From the NCBI GenBank assembly GCA_015499995.1, contig JADNRV010000002.1, forward strand, positions 496,001 through 560,000: a DNA stretch of 64,000 bases, in the 5' to 3' direction. The position numbers and the translations under genes were made by a program. Positions 33,255 to 48,129 of this stretch are shown here, in pieces; the first letter of the stretch is position 1, and each line of letters starts with the position of its first letter. Below the pieces are notes generated by a model. That model was given only the letters and a program-made list of their open reading frames with translations. It did not search any database and was not told the origin of the DNA. The DNA is from Flammula alnicola. Lineage: Eukaryota > Basidiomycota > Agaricomycetes > Agaricales > Strophariaceae.

Positions 33255-35675
33255 TCATTCGATGATCCAGCGTTTCTGGCCTACACGAGAATTGTCGCTA
33301 TCGGTACGAACATGCGAATTAGTTGAACTTCCAGAACTCGTGGTGCTGCTGTAACTGGTATTGCGATGAAGATGATCGTCATTCAAATTTCGAGACAGTA
33401 CGGGCGCAGGGTACGCCATGGCTGCAGCGGACTCAAAAGGTTCGGCTGATTTGTTTGAAAAGCGAGGACCCAATGTATAACCAGAATAGCCTGCTTGGGC
33501 CAATCTCGGATCTTGCTCATCGAAGGAAGCATATGTGGGAAGGGGCTTCTCTGACGATGGAAAAGCAACCTTTTCGATGTCCTGGCCATCATAAAATGAG
33601 GCGGAATCCCGGTCGTCCAAGGGCTGTTGAGCATTGACTGTAACAAAATAAGTTACATTGTAAGGAAGAAATTAGAAACAAACTGACGATATCGTGCCAA
33701 GCCTTTGCCAAAATTCAAACCACAGATAATCCCCAAAATGACTGACAGGACTGTGAGAAACACAGACGCTGATGCCATAATAGCAAAGAACTCCCAGGTG
33801 ACGAAAGTCCAGCGGAAAGTTGTAGAGATGAACATGACGCCCCATGCACCGAGGTAGAGCAGTGACAACAACAAGAAAACAAGCATGGCAACTTTGAGTT
33901 CACGACGGACGGCAAACCATCCCTGTTATCATCGTTTCGTCAGCATGATATCACATGCGATTAATTTTACCTACAGTCATCAACCATGGGACCAGGAGCT
34001 GGGAATGGAGCGTCAATTAATCGTTACTTTGATGTATATGTGCCTCAACTTACAGCTAAAGTGATAAGTGAAGTCACTTTATACAATTTCTGAAAGGAAG
34101 CGAGGTCACCGATGACACTGTTCATCAATTGATCGACCCATAGAGAAACAGTGACGATCATAAAGAATAAGGACAGTTGGATCGTTATCGAAAGGAAGAG
34201 GACGAATTTGTAGACCCTGTTTATTGTTAGGGAGGCGCCAACACGCTTGAAGGTTTGCCATCCGAATAGCTGTTGACTATCTAAGCATCTTATTCTTTGA
34301 AATTGGGCTAGAAGCACCTACCTTGATGAGTTTCCAAGTCAAGAAAGACGACACAAGCAAAGCGAGGACATTCAACGCAAGGCTTGGGATTTCTGCTTTG
34401 GCACGAGCATCCCAGTAATGAGGAAGGAGGGAAACGCCTTTGCAGGCGCCGTTTGTAATGACGCGGTTGAAATCTGAACGGAAGCTTGCTGTGCGGTAGA
34501 TCTGGAAGGTTGCCCAAGCACTTGCTATCATGTGTGTTGCCAGAGATGCAATAATGTGGGGGATGGATTCATTCAGGAGAGCCACAATAGACATTCCCAG
34601 TACCCAGACTTGGAAACCGATGAAGACCATGTCCTCCCGTTTCGTGTTATCAAGACTATAATATTTTGAAAATCGTGAGGAAATGTATGAGAAGTTCAAG
34701 TGAAAACATACACAGAAACAGGCCAGTTAAGCGACCATAAGCAACTTCCATCAAGGACAGCAGGATTTGTCCCATTGAGTCCAACCAAGGTGACTGAAAC
34801 CGGCTGTCCTTTTGGAGATGCAGTAATTTGCACATCGCGCCGAATATTTTTCAACTAGATATCGTATAAATCCACGAGAACGTGAAGAAAATTAAAGAAC
34901 GCACCTTGAATCCTTCAGTCTGACCCGTCCCACTTCCACCTTCGTCACCGTCAATATCTACGCCTGTATCACCGTCTCCGTCAAGGTCTGTCGTAGCACC
35001 GCCTAATGGGCCACTGCCGACGGCAGCAGTTGAATGTGGAAGTACAAAAACTGTGATTGTTTGAGGCCTGACAGCTGTTGAGGAGCCCCCGACTGTTGAT
35101 GTAGGACTTGCTGAGGAGTTGTATACTGATGACGAGGAGACGGTCGTGGATGTAGAGATAGAAGTAACTGACGATGCAGCAGCAGATGAAGATGAAATAG
35201 CAACAGTTGATAACACGGTTGGCGAAGACGATATGGAATCTGGGAGTTTAATACCAATGGCGTTAGAGGTAGCATCATTTCCTGAGACGGCGGTGCCATT
35301 CCAAACGACGGGACAGGAGGCAACGTCGAGGTCCAAGTTGGAAGGCACCCAACTACACATGCGCAAGATATCACCGCGAAGGAAAGGGAGACTGTCATTT
35401 GTTGTTTGCGCTACATTGACAATGCGCGAAAAGAACGAGGAAGCTTCAGCATTGATTGTGAAGGCCTTGATTTGAAAAGAAAGCTGGATCACGAAATGGG
35501 CAACAGAAAAGCAGAAGTAAATGAGAGTGAGCCGAGAAAAGGAAATCCTGTTCCACTGAGAATTTCATATCTTAGATCACTACCTCCCTGAATTGCGAGG
35601 CTTCATAACGAGGCGCACCATAAGTTTCAAGGGACCAGAAATATGAGCCATATCTCCCAAGCGCTTGAACTGCAT
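33255..35675 (-). CDS. Multispan membrane protein with Ser/Thr-rich ectodomain, function unknown
   Basis: Start at 35675 (MQFKRLGDMAHISG). After one intron a signal anchor follows (RLTLIYFCFSVAHFVIQLSF), then a lumenal/extracellular region with possible N-glycosylation sites (VVWNGTAV) and a Ser/Thr-rich stretch (about 35080-35270), an acidic DLDGDGDTGVDIDGDEGG segment, and seven hydrophobic spans: around EDMVFIGFQVWVLGMSIVAL, IIASLATHMIASAWATFQIY, IPSLALNVLALLVSSFLTW, VYKFVLFLSITIQLSLFFMIV, VTSLITLALLVPWLMTGWF, VAMLVFLLLSLLYLGAWGV and FFAIMASASVFLTVLSVILG. The tail is cytosolic, Ser/Tyr-rich and ends KRWIIE. The 1+7 layout is receptor-like, but I recognise no GPCR family motif, so no function is given. 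About seven introns. Confidence 0.7.
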
Positions 35676-36096
35676 CTTGGCTATCGTGAGGTCAGCCAAT
35701 CTACTCTCATACGAACGACGAACACGAAGTCGTGCGTACCTTCAAGAAAGATGGAAAATAGCTACGAAATGGAAAGAAAAAGAAAGTCTAATTTCGCAGA
35801 GCCGTTGAGACGAGGGCTTGTCGAAATTGACGCCTCGGTCCAGCCGTCAAAGAAATGTGAAGGAGGGAGGAAGGAAGACGACGACGAAGATGTCCGAGGC
35901 CGTTGTTTGTGGGTGGCTCATGCTTTACAGTAAACACTCTCACAACAACCAATCATGTTGCGAGTTGCTAAGGAGCCTGCTCCCATCACAATAACAGCAA
36001 CACAAGCGACAGGCTTACCATAAAATGATATGTCCCAACAAAAGAAGTCTACGTGCAGAAATCTATCTATAACGTTCTATTTTGTTAGGTACATCT
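35676..36096. other. Intergenic region between two minus-strand genes
   Basis: About 420 bp covering the membrane-protein promoter and the TFIIIC 3' end. Purine-rich near 35760-35890. No gene or strong motif was seen. Confidence 0.4.
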
Positions 36097-39000
36097 TTAG
36101 ACTTGGTACCAATGCTTTTTGCCGATAAACCAGTACACTTTACTCTCTTCTTCGTCATCAAAAGGCGGATAAATACCGCGCAGGGAGGGGTGCGGGCCGA
36201 GCCGCATTTGTAGGTATCCATCACCTTGCAGATAGCGCAAGATTTCATTCACCTCTTGTCGATCATACACAGACCGAAGACGCCATCGAATCTCTGTCTA
36301 TTTATTCGGATGTTCAGGTACAGAAAATCTTATGTTTGCTTGATGACTTACTTGGGAAATCCCAGGTCTGAAAACGACCAAACCCATCACTGCTCGGAGC
36401 GCAGCCTGCCAAAAATCTGCGACCTTGATTCCTCTGATGTCTAGCCAACGTCGTGGAAATACATTGATGAGAGGATCTTCGGAGACCACGACACTCCATT
36501 TTGCAACGACGTGAGCAGAAATTAAAACAAGTGAATCATAACCCGCCCAATATATTTGAGGACTGTCAGCCTCAACCATCTGATTGATGATCATAGCTAT
36601 TTGCAGCCCATGAGAATTAGTCGAGGCCTATGGGATAAAATATGACGAGCATTCGGCGAGTGTTAAGTCTGAGAGGACCTACAAGAAGGTCACTTTTCTT
36701 GACACCATCTTCTCCCGCTTGATGCACAGCATCAAGGACCCATTCGGCAGCATTCCTGTCGTCAAGATCCAAGCCATCGCGAAAGGCCGACCATGCGTTG
36801 TTAAGGCAGGCAACACAATCCACTAATCCTCGTGTTGTCGTTTTCCTGCAGCAAGCCGGATTATCATCTGCATTCAGCTTGTGTCCAGTTTCCACGGAGA
36901 GTGACTCTTCCATCTCCGATATAGCCGTCATCTGAGGCTCGTCTAGTGACGAGTCCCGGACTTCTTCATCAAGCCGATATCGCACGGCAATAGCAGTTTC
37001 AATCTGATCGTCGTCTAAATGCAAAAAGTCTATCGTAGTTTGCGAATTTTAGTTGGTTCCAACACGTACCTGCTTTCTTGCTGTTCCAATCAAGTGCCGG
37101 ACGGGCAGCCTGCGGAAGCGAAGTGTCGATATTGAAATCAACCTTGAACCAAAGGTTTAGAACCTTGAACAAAGACAGGAAAGAAAAAGGATCACCTTGT
37201 CCTCTGAAACTAATTCAATCAGCGTAGCGCAATCTCCATCTGTGGCTGTTAAAGGCCACTCATGCCAACCATTGTCGTTGACGTCTATTTCTTCTAATAG
37301 TGATATAGCATCCTGGAACGTATCCCGAGTGATGCTACCTCCTATTGCATTCTGATTGCTACAGTTCCACGATTAAGCAAGCAAAGACCCATGGACAACG
37401 TTAAGCTTACATTTCAGATATTTTGAGTTGACGGCCTGGCTTTTGTTTCTGAGGATCACGCTGTGATTTGGACAGAATCCCACGAGAAAGCAGGTTTCTC
37501 GTTGCAATGTTAATGGCTCCATCACCCCTGCTTTTGAGTAACGAGGACGCCTGCTCCGGGTCATACCGTTCAGGCGGAGTGCCCATTGCCATCTTTGTTC
37601 TGCGTAAGACATTGAGAATCTCAGAGAACAAAAGTCAAACCTTGAGAGTGCCTTCAGCCAAAATAATCTCATCTGGGTCGGAAGGTAGAGAAAGAGGGAA
37701 TTGTTCGGGACATCGAGATATTACATGACGTTTGAGTTTCTTTTCGCGGCCTTCTTCAATGACCGCGTTCCACATGAAATCCCAATCTGGTGCGGTCTTC
37801 TCAACTTGAACGAGGTCAAAATATTCTTGAAGGTACTCCAGGTTAGAAGGAAGTACGAAGGTGGCGTTTTCCGTCGTATGTGCAAGACCAACGCGTCTGA
37901 ACTCATGTAAGTTAAGGACTGAAAGGGGGTTGTCGAACTTACAAGGCGTTTTTATCGATATGTGTTCGAAGAAATTCGATATGTTTGATAAGATCAAAAT
38001 CAGAGGTGCTTCGGTCATTATCATCTGGAAGCTCTGGGGTCCCTTTATGAGTAAGCCAGAGGTCGTACCAAGTGTCTTCAAGGCGGCGTAAATAAGCTTC
38101 ATTTCCCGGAGTTTCCTTGATATGGGACAAACGTTGCCGTACTGTGTTGCGGGGCACAGATGGAAACACCTGCTCAAAAGCAGCCCAGTCAAGCCTGGGT
38201 AAGTTTCGACAGCGAGCACGGATGATGACGGATGCGTCTCGCGCAAGCTCGTCGAAGTCTGGATTCCATTGGAATCGGTGACGACGAGGTTGTTTTTTCT
38301 GTTCCTCAGAAGCTAATTCAAGTGAGAATACAGCCATCCGAAAAGAGGGAATAACATACCAACATTGCTATCTTTTTTACGCTTGCGCTTCACGCTGACG
38401 TTGGCAGACTGCGTCGGTGGTCCCTGTAGGTCGATTAACGCTTGTATGGATGTCTCAGACGGAGCAGTAGAGACACCAGTCGAGTGGATGAGAGGTTGTC
38501 GGTCAGAAGGAACACGCTTATTTGATATCTTCAAACCCTTTGAGCTAGCTAAATCGGCCTCGTGAAGAGCCGCCCGGATTTCTTTCTCCCATCTTGAGAC
38601 ATCTTTAATGGAACCAGATTGGAGAAACTGAACACGAACGCGTTCTACCCGAACGGCAGCAGGACCCGACAAAACTTGTGGATGGACGCCAAGAAGCAAC
38701 GAAGACCATTCTTGTTCCCGCTGAAGGCGAGCCTCTTCAGCCTTCTTTGCGAGAGATAATTTTGTTTCATCGGCACGTTTCTGGGACCTTTTGGCTTTCT
38801 TTTTTATCTTTTCCAGGCCTTTCAACAGCTTTTCTCTGGCGGACAAGAAGTGGGTTTCCACGGCCTCTCGAGGTGCACTTGTGACCCAACAAAGTCTGGC
38901 AAGTTGGCTTTCTCGTTCCTGGTCGTCAGAAATCTGAAGGGGTGTCAACGTCGAAGAAGCATCCACAAATTGCTTCAAATATTGCGTCTGGTGCCAGGTG

Positions 39001-42000
39001 AAGAAATAGTCGGCTTTCCACGAAACTATGCGCCGTAAAGATCGAGCCGCACCGACACTTGCAGAAAGCACTGGAATCTGATTTGATTTTTGGACGTCGG
39101 CGTCGGTTTCTGGATTATTGCATGCTTTGCGGAGGTCGTCCCAATAGGCAAGTGCATTTGTGTGAGTAGCAACAGCAACAGTCTTCCAAAATGGAGGTTG
39201 TGTTTCTGAAGCAACCCAGAGACGAACGGGAGCCGATTCATAGATATGCCAATAAACGGGAGCTATCATAGGTGTATTGGCTGTCCATCCTTCCAAAGAG
39301 GCCAAGTCAAAAGCACTTGGGTGTTGGCCGTTTGGCGGACAGGTGATAAACGGCGTTTCCGACATTGACGGCTGCAAAGGCGTGACCAACTCTAACGAGC
39401 GCAGTATTTCCAGCATATCAAGGAACCGAGACCGAGCTCTCGATTTCCCCAAATGCAAAGACGATTGAAGGGTTTGGGGTAAATCTCGAACCAAAGTCCT
39501 GCGGCCTTCCTCAGTACCGAAGAATCCCATTAGTTCTTCATCATACGAGAACGGGGAGATTAGCGAGCAGTACAATTCCAAAGAGAGATCTTGACAGAAG
39601 AAGGAAAGATCGATAACCCTCTTCTCGTGCGAGACAATATGAGAAGAGGGGTTCAGGGACTCAAATGCTTGAATTGTAGACAGATGGAGTTGGCGACACC
39701 GCAAGGCCTTTCCTACGATGAAGCCATACAGCTGCGCCATGGTTGTGCGCTCGGCGAGGAAAACTTCTCGAATGGTTGAATCATCGTAAGTGAAGAGTTG
39801 ATTGGCCCTACTAAGATTCTTGCTCCATCTCTCTTTCTCGTTACTGTCGGGCTGTTGTTCCATTTGTAGAAGCTGAAGTGGGAGAACTCCTCGACAGCTC
39901 GAAGCTGGATCTGCTCCATATTCGAGCTTCTTGTCAATCTTGACGAAATTGGCGAAATGCGATGCTTGAGGCTGGGATGCCTGAGCCAAGTCGGCAAGAA
40001 AGTGGTGAGTTGGCTCTGATCGATATGGGGAAGGTAGACGATGCATGCTGGCCGATTGACACCGGTGAAGGTTGTGACCAGGGTTTTCAACTGTTTGATT
40101 CGACCCTTCTTCTCCAGACTACTGAAAGTCGCAGTTGCTGTCCGTTTATCAAGTCTTGTTCCGGCCGGGGCGCTCGTTGGCTCTCCTGCTTGAGCTAGTG
40201 ATTCAAGTAATTTTATATGCCCTTCATAGAATTCTTTAGTCTGGATATTTAGGATCCCGCCAGCGTCCTCGACAAGCCGCAGCAGTTCGTTTTCTCGTCG
40301 AAGATGTGACACATTGACCCTGCCTGGTCCAGGAGTTAAAATAGAAGGTTTTGGCGATATCGATGGGATCGGCTCGGAAGTCGTGAAAGACAGGCAGCAG
40401 GGTCCATTCACCATTGAAGAATCTTCTGTGGCGATATTTGAATCACCATTGAGACTTAGCCCTTGCGACCGCTGATATGCAAGATTCAGTCATGACCTTT
40501 CCAAGGAATTCAATGAACTCACAATAGCGAAAGATTTGCTCGAGACGGAAACAATACGAGATGTAGTACCGTTACTGATGCTCTCCGCGATGGGAGAAGC
40601 GATTCTGTTTTCAGTGATGTTCAGGATCTCCGTGATTTCTGTCATTCCATCTAGTATATCATTCCGGTTCATGTTGACAGGGTCATCCTCACGAAGATGA
40701 CGAGGGAATTCCTGACCCAAATCAGGCGTGGTGACAGTATTCTGGATCGATGAAGACTGGTGTGTTTCCTCTCTCTCCTGAGAGCTCTTTGAAGTCGGTT
40801 CATTTGTGTTGAATGGTTGTTGCGAGATTCAGGTGAAGGTAACCGATCTTCAGCATGTTCAGGCCGTGGAGCTTCTGAGGAAGGTCAACCTGATTGGACG
40901 CATCCTTAAGTCTCGGACGACCTCGCGTTCTGGGAATAGAGATCGCTTTGGATTCTGTGGGTACTGTTAGGAGGGTATTATTAAGTTTACGTGGACGCCC
41001 CCGCTTCCGTTTTGGAGCTATAACACGGAGTTGAATATAAAATCGGATACATAAATGAATTTCTCCTTACCGATAGGTTCCTCCACGGACTCCTTCGCCA
41101 AGCGGGGCCTTTTTGTGGCAGGTTCATCGATCTGTTCTGTGGCGACTGTGTGCAAAGTTTCCACATTCACGGCCAAATCTTTCCTCTTTCTCTTGCCTCT
41201 CAGCACCGTATGTTGTTCGACGACGACGGCCGTCGTCGTCCTTTCTGTCACTTTTTCGAGGTCTACCACGTTTGACTTTTCCACCCGGGAGAATTGGATT
41301 TTTGGGCAATCGTTTCTTTCGCTTTTGAAGGTGAGTCGTATCGTTGTCCTTAAAGGCATCTGAATAACGGATCAAGTCTTCTTCTGAATCATAGAATTGA
41401 TCCTCGGCAATGGGAAAAAATGCTCCAACGTTGTTGAGGTCCACATCCTCGTATCCTGTAGAGACTTTGTCCAGTTGTTCCAGGGCTACAAGTTTGCGGA
41501 AGCTCGCCACAGTGAAGTATCTATGACGACGCTCACGCCCGCTGGTCTCCATCAAGCTTGCAATGCGCAAGTCGTTGAGGTGAGAAGGAGGATGGGATTT
41601 GTCGGCACGCGCCAATAAAAGTTCGATAGTGCGTTTGTCGAATCGACAAAGAGAAGCAGATAGCTCCTGAAAATAATCGAATCAAATCAATGAAGAGAAC
41701 ACATATTTGAGTGGAGGTATTAACGTTAAGAGTCATGCCAGAAGTGCCAGAATCTTCAAGGAGGTTGATGATTTGCTTGTGAATAGTGGTATTTAGTTTA
41801 ACCCCATTCTGCGCTAGGAATATGGTGATTTATTCAGCATTGATCATACCCAGAATTGGATTTTTGATCACATTACCAAGTGCGATGTCGTCTAAATCGT
41901 CATCTATGTCAGACGCAGCAACTCCACTATCCGCAGGTGTAGAAGGATCTTGTTTGACCAATCGAAAGCACTTCACGGACGTGTTGGGTGACTTTTTTCT

Positions 42001-43203
42001 ATTGCTGGGAACGATGACTTTTTCAATCAGGCGTTGTTGAATCATCTCACGAATTCTGCTTTGGAAGAATCGACGGTCCGTCTTCGTTGGGTTCGAAAAG
42101 CCCTAGGGGGTTTTGGTAAGAGGATGGACACACCGGGGAAAGATGAATCTTACGATGGTGATAAGCATGTTATTAGAGGCATGAATATGGTTCTTCGAAG
42201 CCTTAAGGAGCCTGATGACACGGGCACTGACCAGCGGTAGGCTGGAGAGATGGCGAGCATCTATCGGTGTAAATTTTAAAGAGTTCGGGTCTTCAATATC
42301 AGCATCTTCTTCGCGAAGTCAACGTCAGGGCATTGTGTCTTCACTTGCAAGTTTTCTGCCTGGGTTTCTTCGTCGCGAATTGCCTTCCACGACGAACTGC
42401 GTTCGAAAAAATATTTGTGGATGCAAAAATGTGTGCCAACACCACCGCGTCGCACTTTCATACTGTTGGGCGTTTAGTCAATGAAAAGATAGATATAAGA
42501 AATTTCGCGACATACACCAGTTCCATCTCAGTCAACTGCCGAACCAAATAGAAGCAAGTTTTCTGATCATAACCAGACTGCTTTCCTAATTCAACAACTG
42601 TGACACCAGCATCTCTTCCCCGTGTTATGATCTGGAGGGCGGAGTACACCATTGGACTCATCTTCGACGACTACGGCGAGGTTAGTATATTGCAACAAGT
42701 AAAATATGTGATTTGACACCGACTCGAATGTGAGACCCAGTGATTGCTGCAAAAATGGCATCCGCTTCGACGGCCAGTCTTAGTCTGTTGCCATAAGCGT
42801 TGCATAATGTATCAAGCGAAGTGGTCTTCGGTTCTGCAATGGGATCCAACTTGGGAGGAAGCGACTCAATATGGTCTTCACCTCGGGCCATTGCTTTGCG
42901 CTTTGCGCTAACTTGAGGCGCAATCCAAACCTCCGATGTGATGCCTGGTTCAACAAGACCGACCAGGACCGTAGGTTGCTGTACGACGAGCGACCATACA
43001 AATGCACAGAATGCGTCGTCGGGATTCTGTGCATGCGAAGCATTGGCATGGGCATAAAAGTCGACAATGAAGTCTTTCAAACGGGACACATCGGAGCCTG
43101 GTAACACCATGGTGAGCAATTTCGCAGTTATTGGAAAAGATTACATGCCTAGGTCTCCGTCGAAGGCAAGCTCTCGAAGGCAATGGTGGAGGAGTTCATC
43201 CAT
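36097..43203 (-). CDS. Transcription factor TFIIIC subunit with B-block-binding domain (Tfc3/tau138-like)
   Basis: A 7.1-kb gene starting MDELLHHCLRELAFDGDLG. N-terminal block: SDVSRLKDFIVDFYAHAN, FCAFVWSLVVQQPTVLVG, then the B-block winged helix MVYSALQIITRGRDAGVTVVELGKQSGYDQKTCFYLVRQL. Next come ETSGRERRHRYFTVASFRKL, AT-hook-like KRGRPRKSDRK and further GRPR motifs (about 40910-41010), a second winged helix (NVSHLRRENELLRLVEDAGGI, LDKRTATATFSSLEKKGRIKQL), a large middle region, a lysine-rich coiled coil (GLEKIKKKAKRSQKRADE), RHRFQWNPDFDELARDASVIIRARC and the end EVNEILRYLQGDGYLQMRL to KHWYQV. tau138 recognises the B box of tRNA genes and recruits Pol III. The first intron (43098-43148) appears to be GC-AG. 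Many introns; joints were followed by homology of style rather than proven. Confidence 0.8.
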
Positions 43204-43800
43204 AGCATATGTGAATACCGCCGATTCCTGAGCGCGGATTCACTTCCTTTGCACAGCCCAGGATTTCCTCAGAACAAGCGGCCTGAGCGGTGCAATCGTT
43301 GTGTGATTTGCTTCGGGCGGTTACGAAACACAGTGGTTTGTCCTGGATTTATTGAGCAACAGTGGTGAAAGGGTCGAGGACAGTAATGTCAGGGTTATTT
43401 TTGTTTCATGATCACGTCGCAAACAATTGTCTAACATGTACAGGGTAATCCCTTATCTAATCAGTTACATAATAATGATTATATTGCCTGTCCTTGGCAC
43501 TCCTCAATAATACCTGACCTGCTTATACGCATGGGCATCAATAATCTTTCATTCATGCATATGTTGTAGCTAGATAATATTAATAACTGCCGACGACATA
43601 AATTGTTGAACGTGCAATCAGCGACAACGCCGAATTAGCTAATCAAATCGCTTGGGATTGCGACTGAGTGCGCGTTTGTTGGAGAGAACGGAAAGGTAAA
43701 TGGACTTATTCAGACGACCGATCCTGGATACTCCTGGATGACAGAGAAACGGTAATGACGATGATGTGCAGCATACATTCGTAGGGGCAAATAAAACCCA
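43204..43800 (-). other. Promoter region of the TFIIIC gene
   Basis: About 600 bp between the carbonic anhydrase 3' end and the TFIIIC start. The half nearest 43450-43620 is AT-rich. No tRNA-like A/B boxes, repeats or ORFs of note were recognised. Confidence 0.4.
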
Positions 43801-44514
43801 TCAGACAACTTGTTTAACCTTGACAATGGTTAAAAAAAACTCCTGTGGCTTCCAAGGTAATCTGACATACCTTTCCGTCTTGACATCGTAAACCCAACCC
43901 GAGAAAGTAGTTCCTTCAAGGAGAAGGGGGCTATCCTTCAAGAATTTCAAATCATTCTTAACACTTTCCTCCACCTCTGGGAAGGGAAGAAAATCGATTT
44001 CGTCGACCAACTCGGCAACCGCAGCATTTCCTGCTTCCTCAGATTTGACTTTCTCGCGGATGGTTTCATTCGTGAAAGTGAGCATTCCACAATCCGTGTG
44101 GTGGAAAACGGCAACTTCACGAGTACCAAGCAGGCGCTGGGAAATTACAATGCTTCTTAATGCTTCCTTGCTGTTTGAGGATGAGCTATCTAGAAGGTAT
44201 AAATTGCAATTTATGACATACGCTAGACCCCCTGCGTTGCGAATAACGTGAGCCTCTCCGAGGTTAATACCTAGTTGCGAAGCTGGTCTGAAATTCTGTT
44301 AATTCGATTCAGTCGTCCGTGATGACAATCTTACTCAATACGAGCATCCATACATGTTACTGTAAACGTTGAGTTAAGATGAGCGAGAAACTGCTCAGGA
44401 CACACTATGCTCACCCACGGCGACTTTCTTCGATGGAGGCATTGGAAGATCGCCCTTGTTGAAGGAGGAAACATAGTTCTCGTTTAGCGACACGAAATGC
44501 TGGTGGACAGACAT
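43801..44514 (-). CDS. Beta-class carbonic anhydrase
   Basis: Begins MSVHQHFVSLNENYVSSFNK, then PPSKKVAV-VTCMDARIE (zinc-ligand Cys and the catalytic Asp-Arg pair), GINLGEAHVIRNAGG, EALRSIVISQRLLGTREVAV, FHHTDCGMLTF (zinc ligands His and Cys) and a C-terminal helical part to FSGWVYDVKTER. This is a compact fungal beta-CA that interconverts CO2 and bicarbonate for anaplerotic reactions and CO2 sensing. Four or five small introns; the one between KVAV and VTCMDAR is clear. The very C-terminus is uncertain: the read-through end (VKVKQVV, stop 43801) is used, but a short intron after TER is possible. No targeting peptide, so cytosolic. Confidence 0.85.
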
Positions 44515-44971
44515 AGTGGGCGGATATCCGGGAGGCTGGAGGGGGAAGATGGCCACTGTAGGTTACGATGGGTAGAAAATGATAGCACCATAGAATCCCT
44601 GGACATATAAAAGTCCAAAATATCACACCGATCCAGAGAAAGGATGACAGATTGCGCAATTGCAACCCCACGATCGCTCATACTGTGTGACAAAGGCGGA
44701 CTTATATCTATGCGTTTATGATTCAGTGCACTATTCAGTAGCAGGACTCGCATGTGCGCAGTACCGTAGAGGTCGTGGATGCGAACTTGAATAAGTATGC
44801 AGCTAGGCGCGGGAGATAATAGTAGTAGTACTATTGGATCAATGGATCAAGTGATCAACGAAGCATGATGCATGTGCATGCTAAATACCTATGACGGCTA
44901 CGTATACAGCACGCCATATACTCAGCACCATTGGACCCACATAATACATTCCAAGTGTTCGCTCTCCTATC
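44515..44971. other. Divergent intergenic region
   Basis: 457 bp between carbonic anhydrase and RINT1 starts. It has a short TAG microsatellite (about 44818-44830) and direct GGATCAA-type repeats beside it. No coding signal. Confidence 0.4.
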
Positions 44972-47951
<2,980 letters not shown>

Positions 47952-48129
47952 AATGCTGTCTTGCCGGCCCATGGTTCTTAGAAAATTAGCCTCATGTCGT
48001 GGACATTACCGTCTTCAACTTATTAGCCAGAGAAAAGGCAATCAATCATTGGAAAGCAAAAACGACAACAGTCACAAAATACATATTAACGAGAGAAGAA
48101 ACACACAAACACGTAGGAGAGATTTCTGA

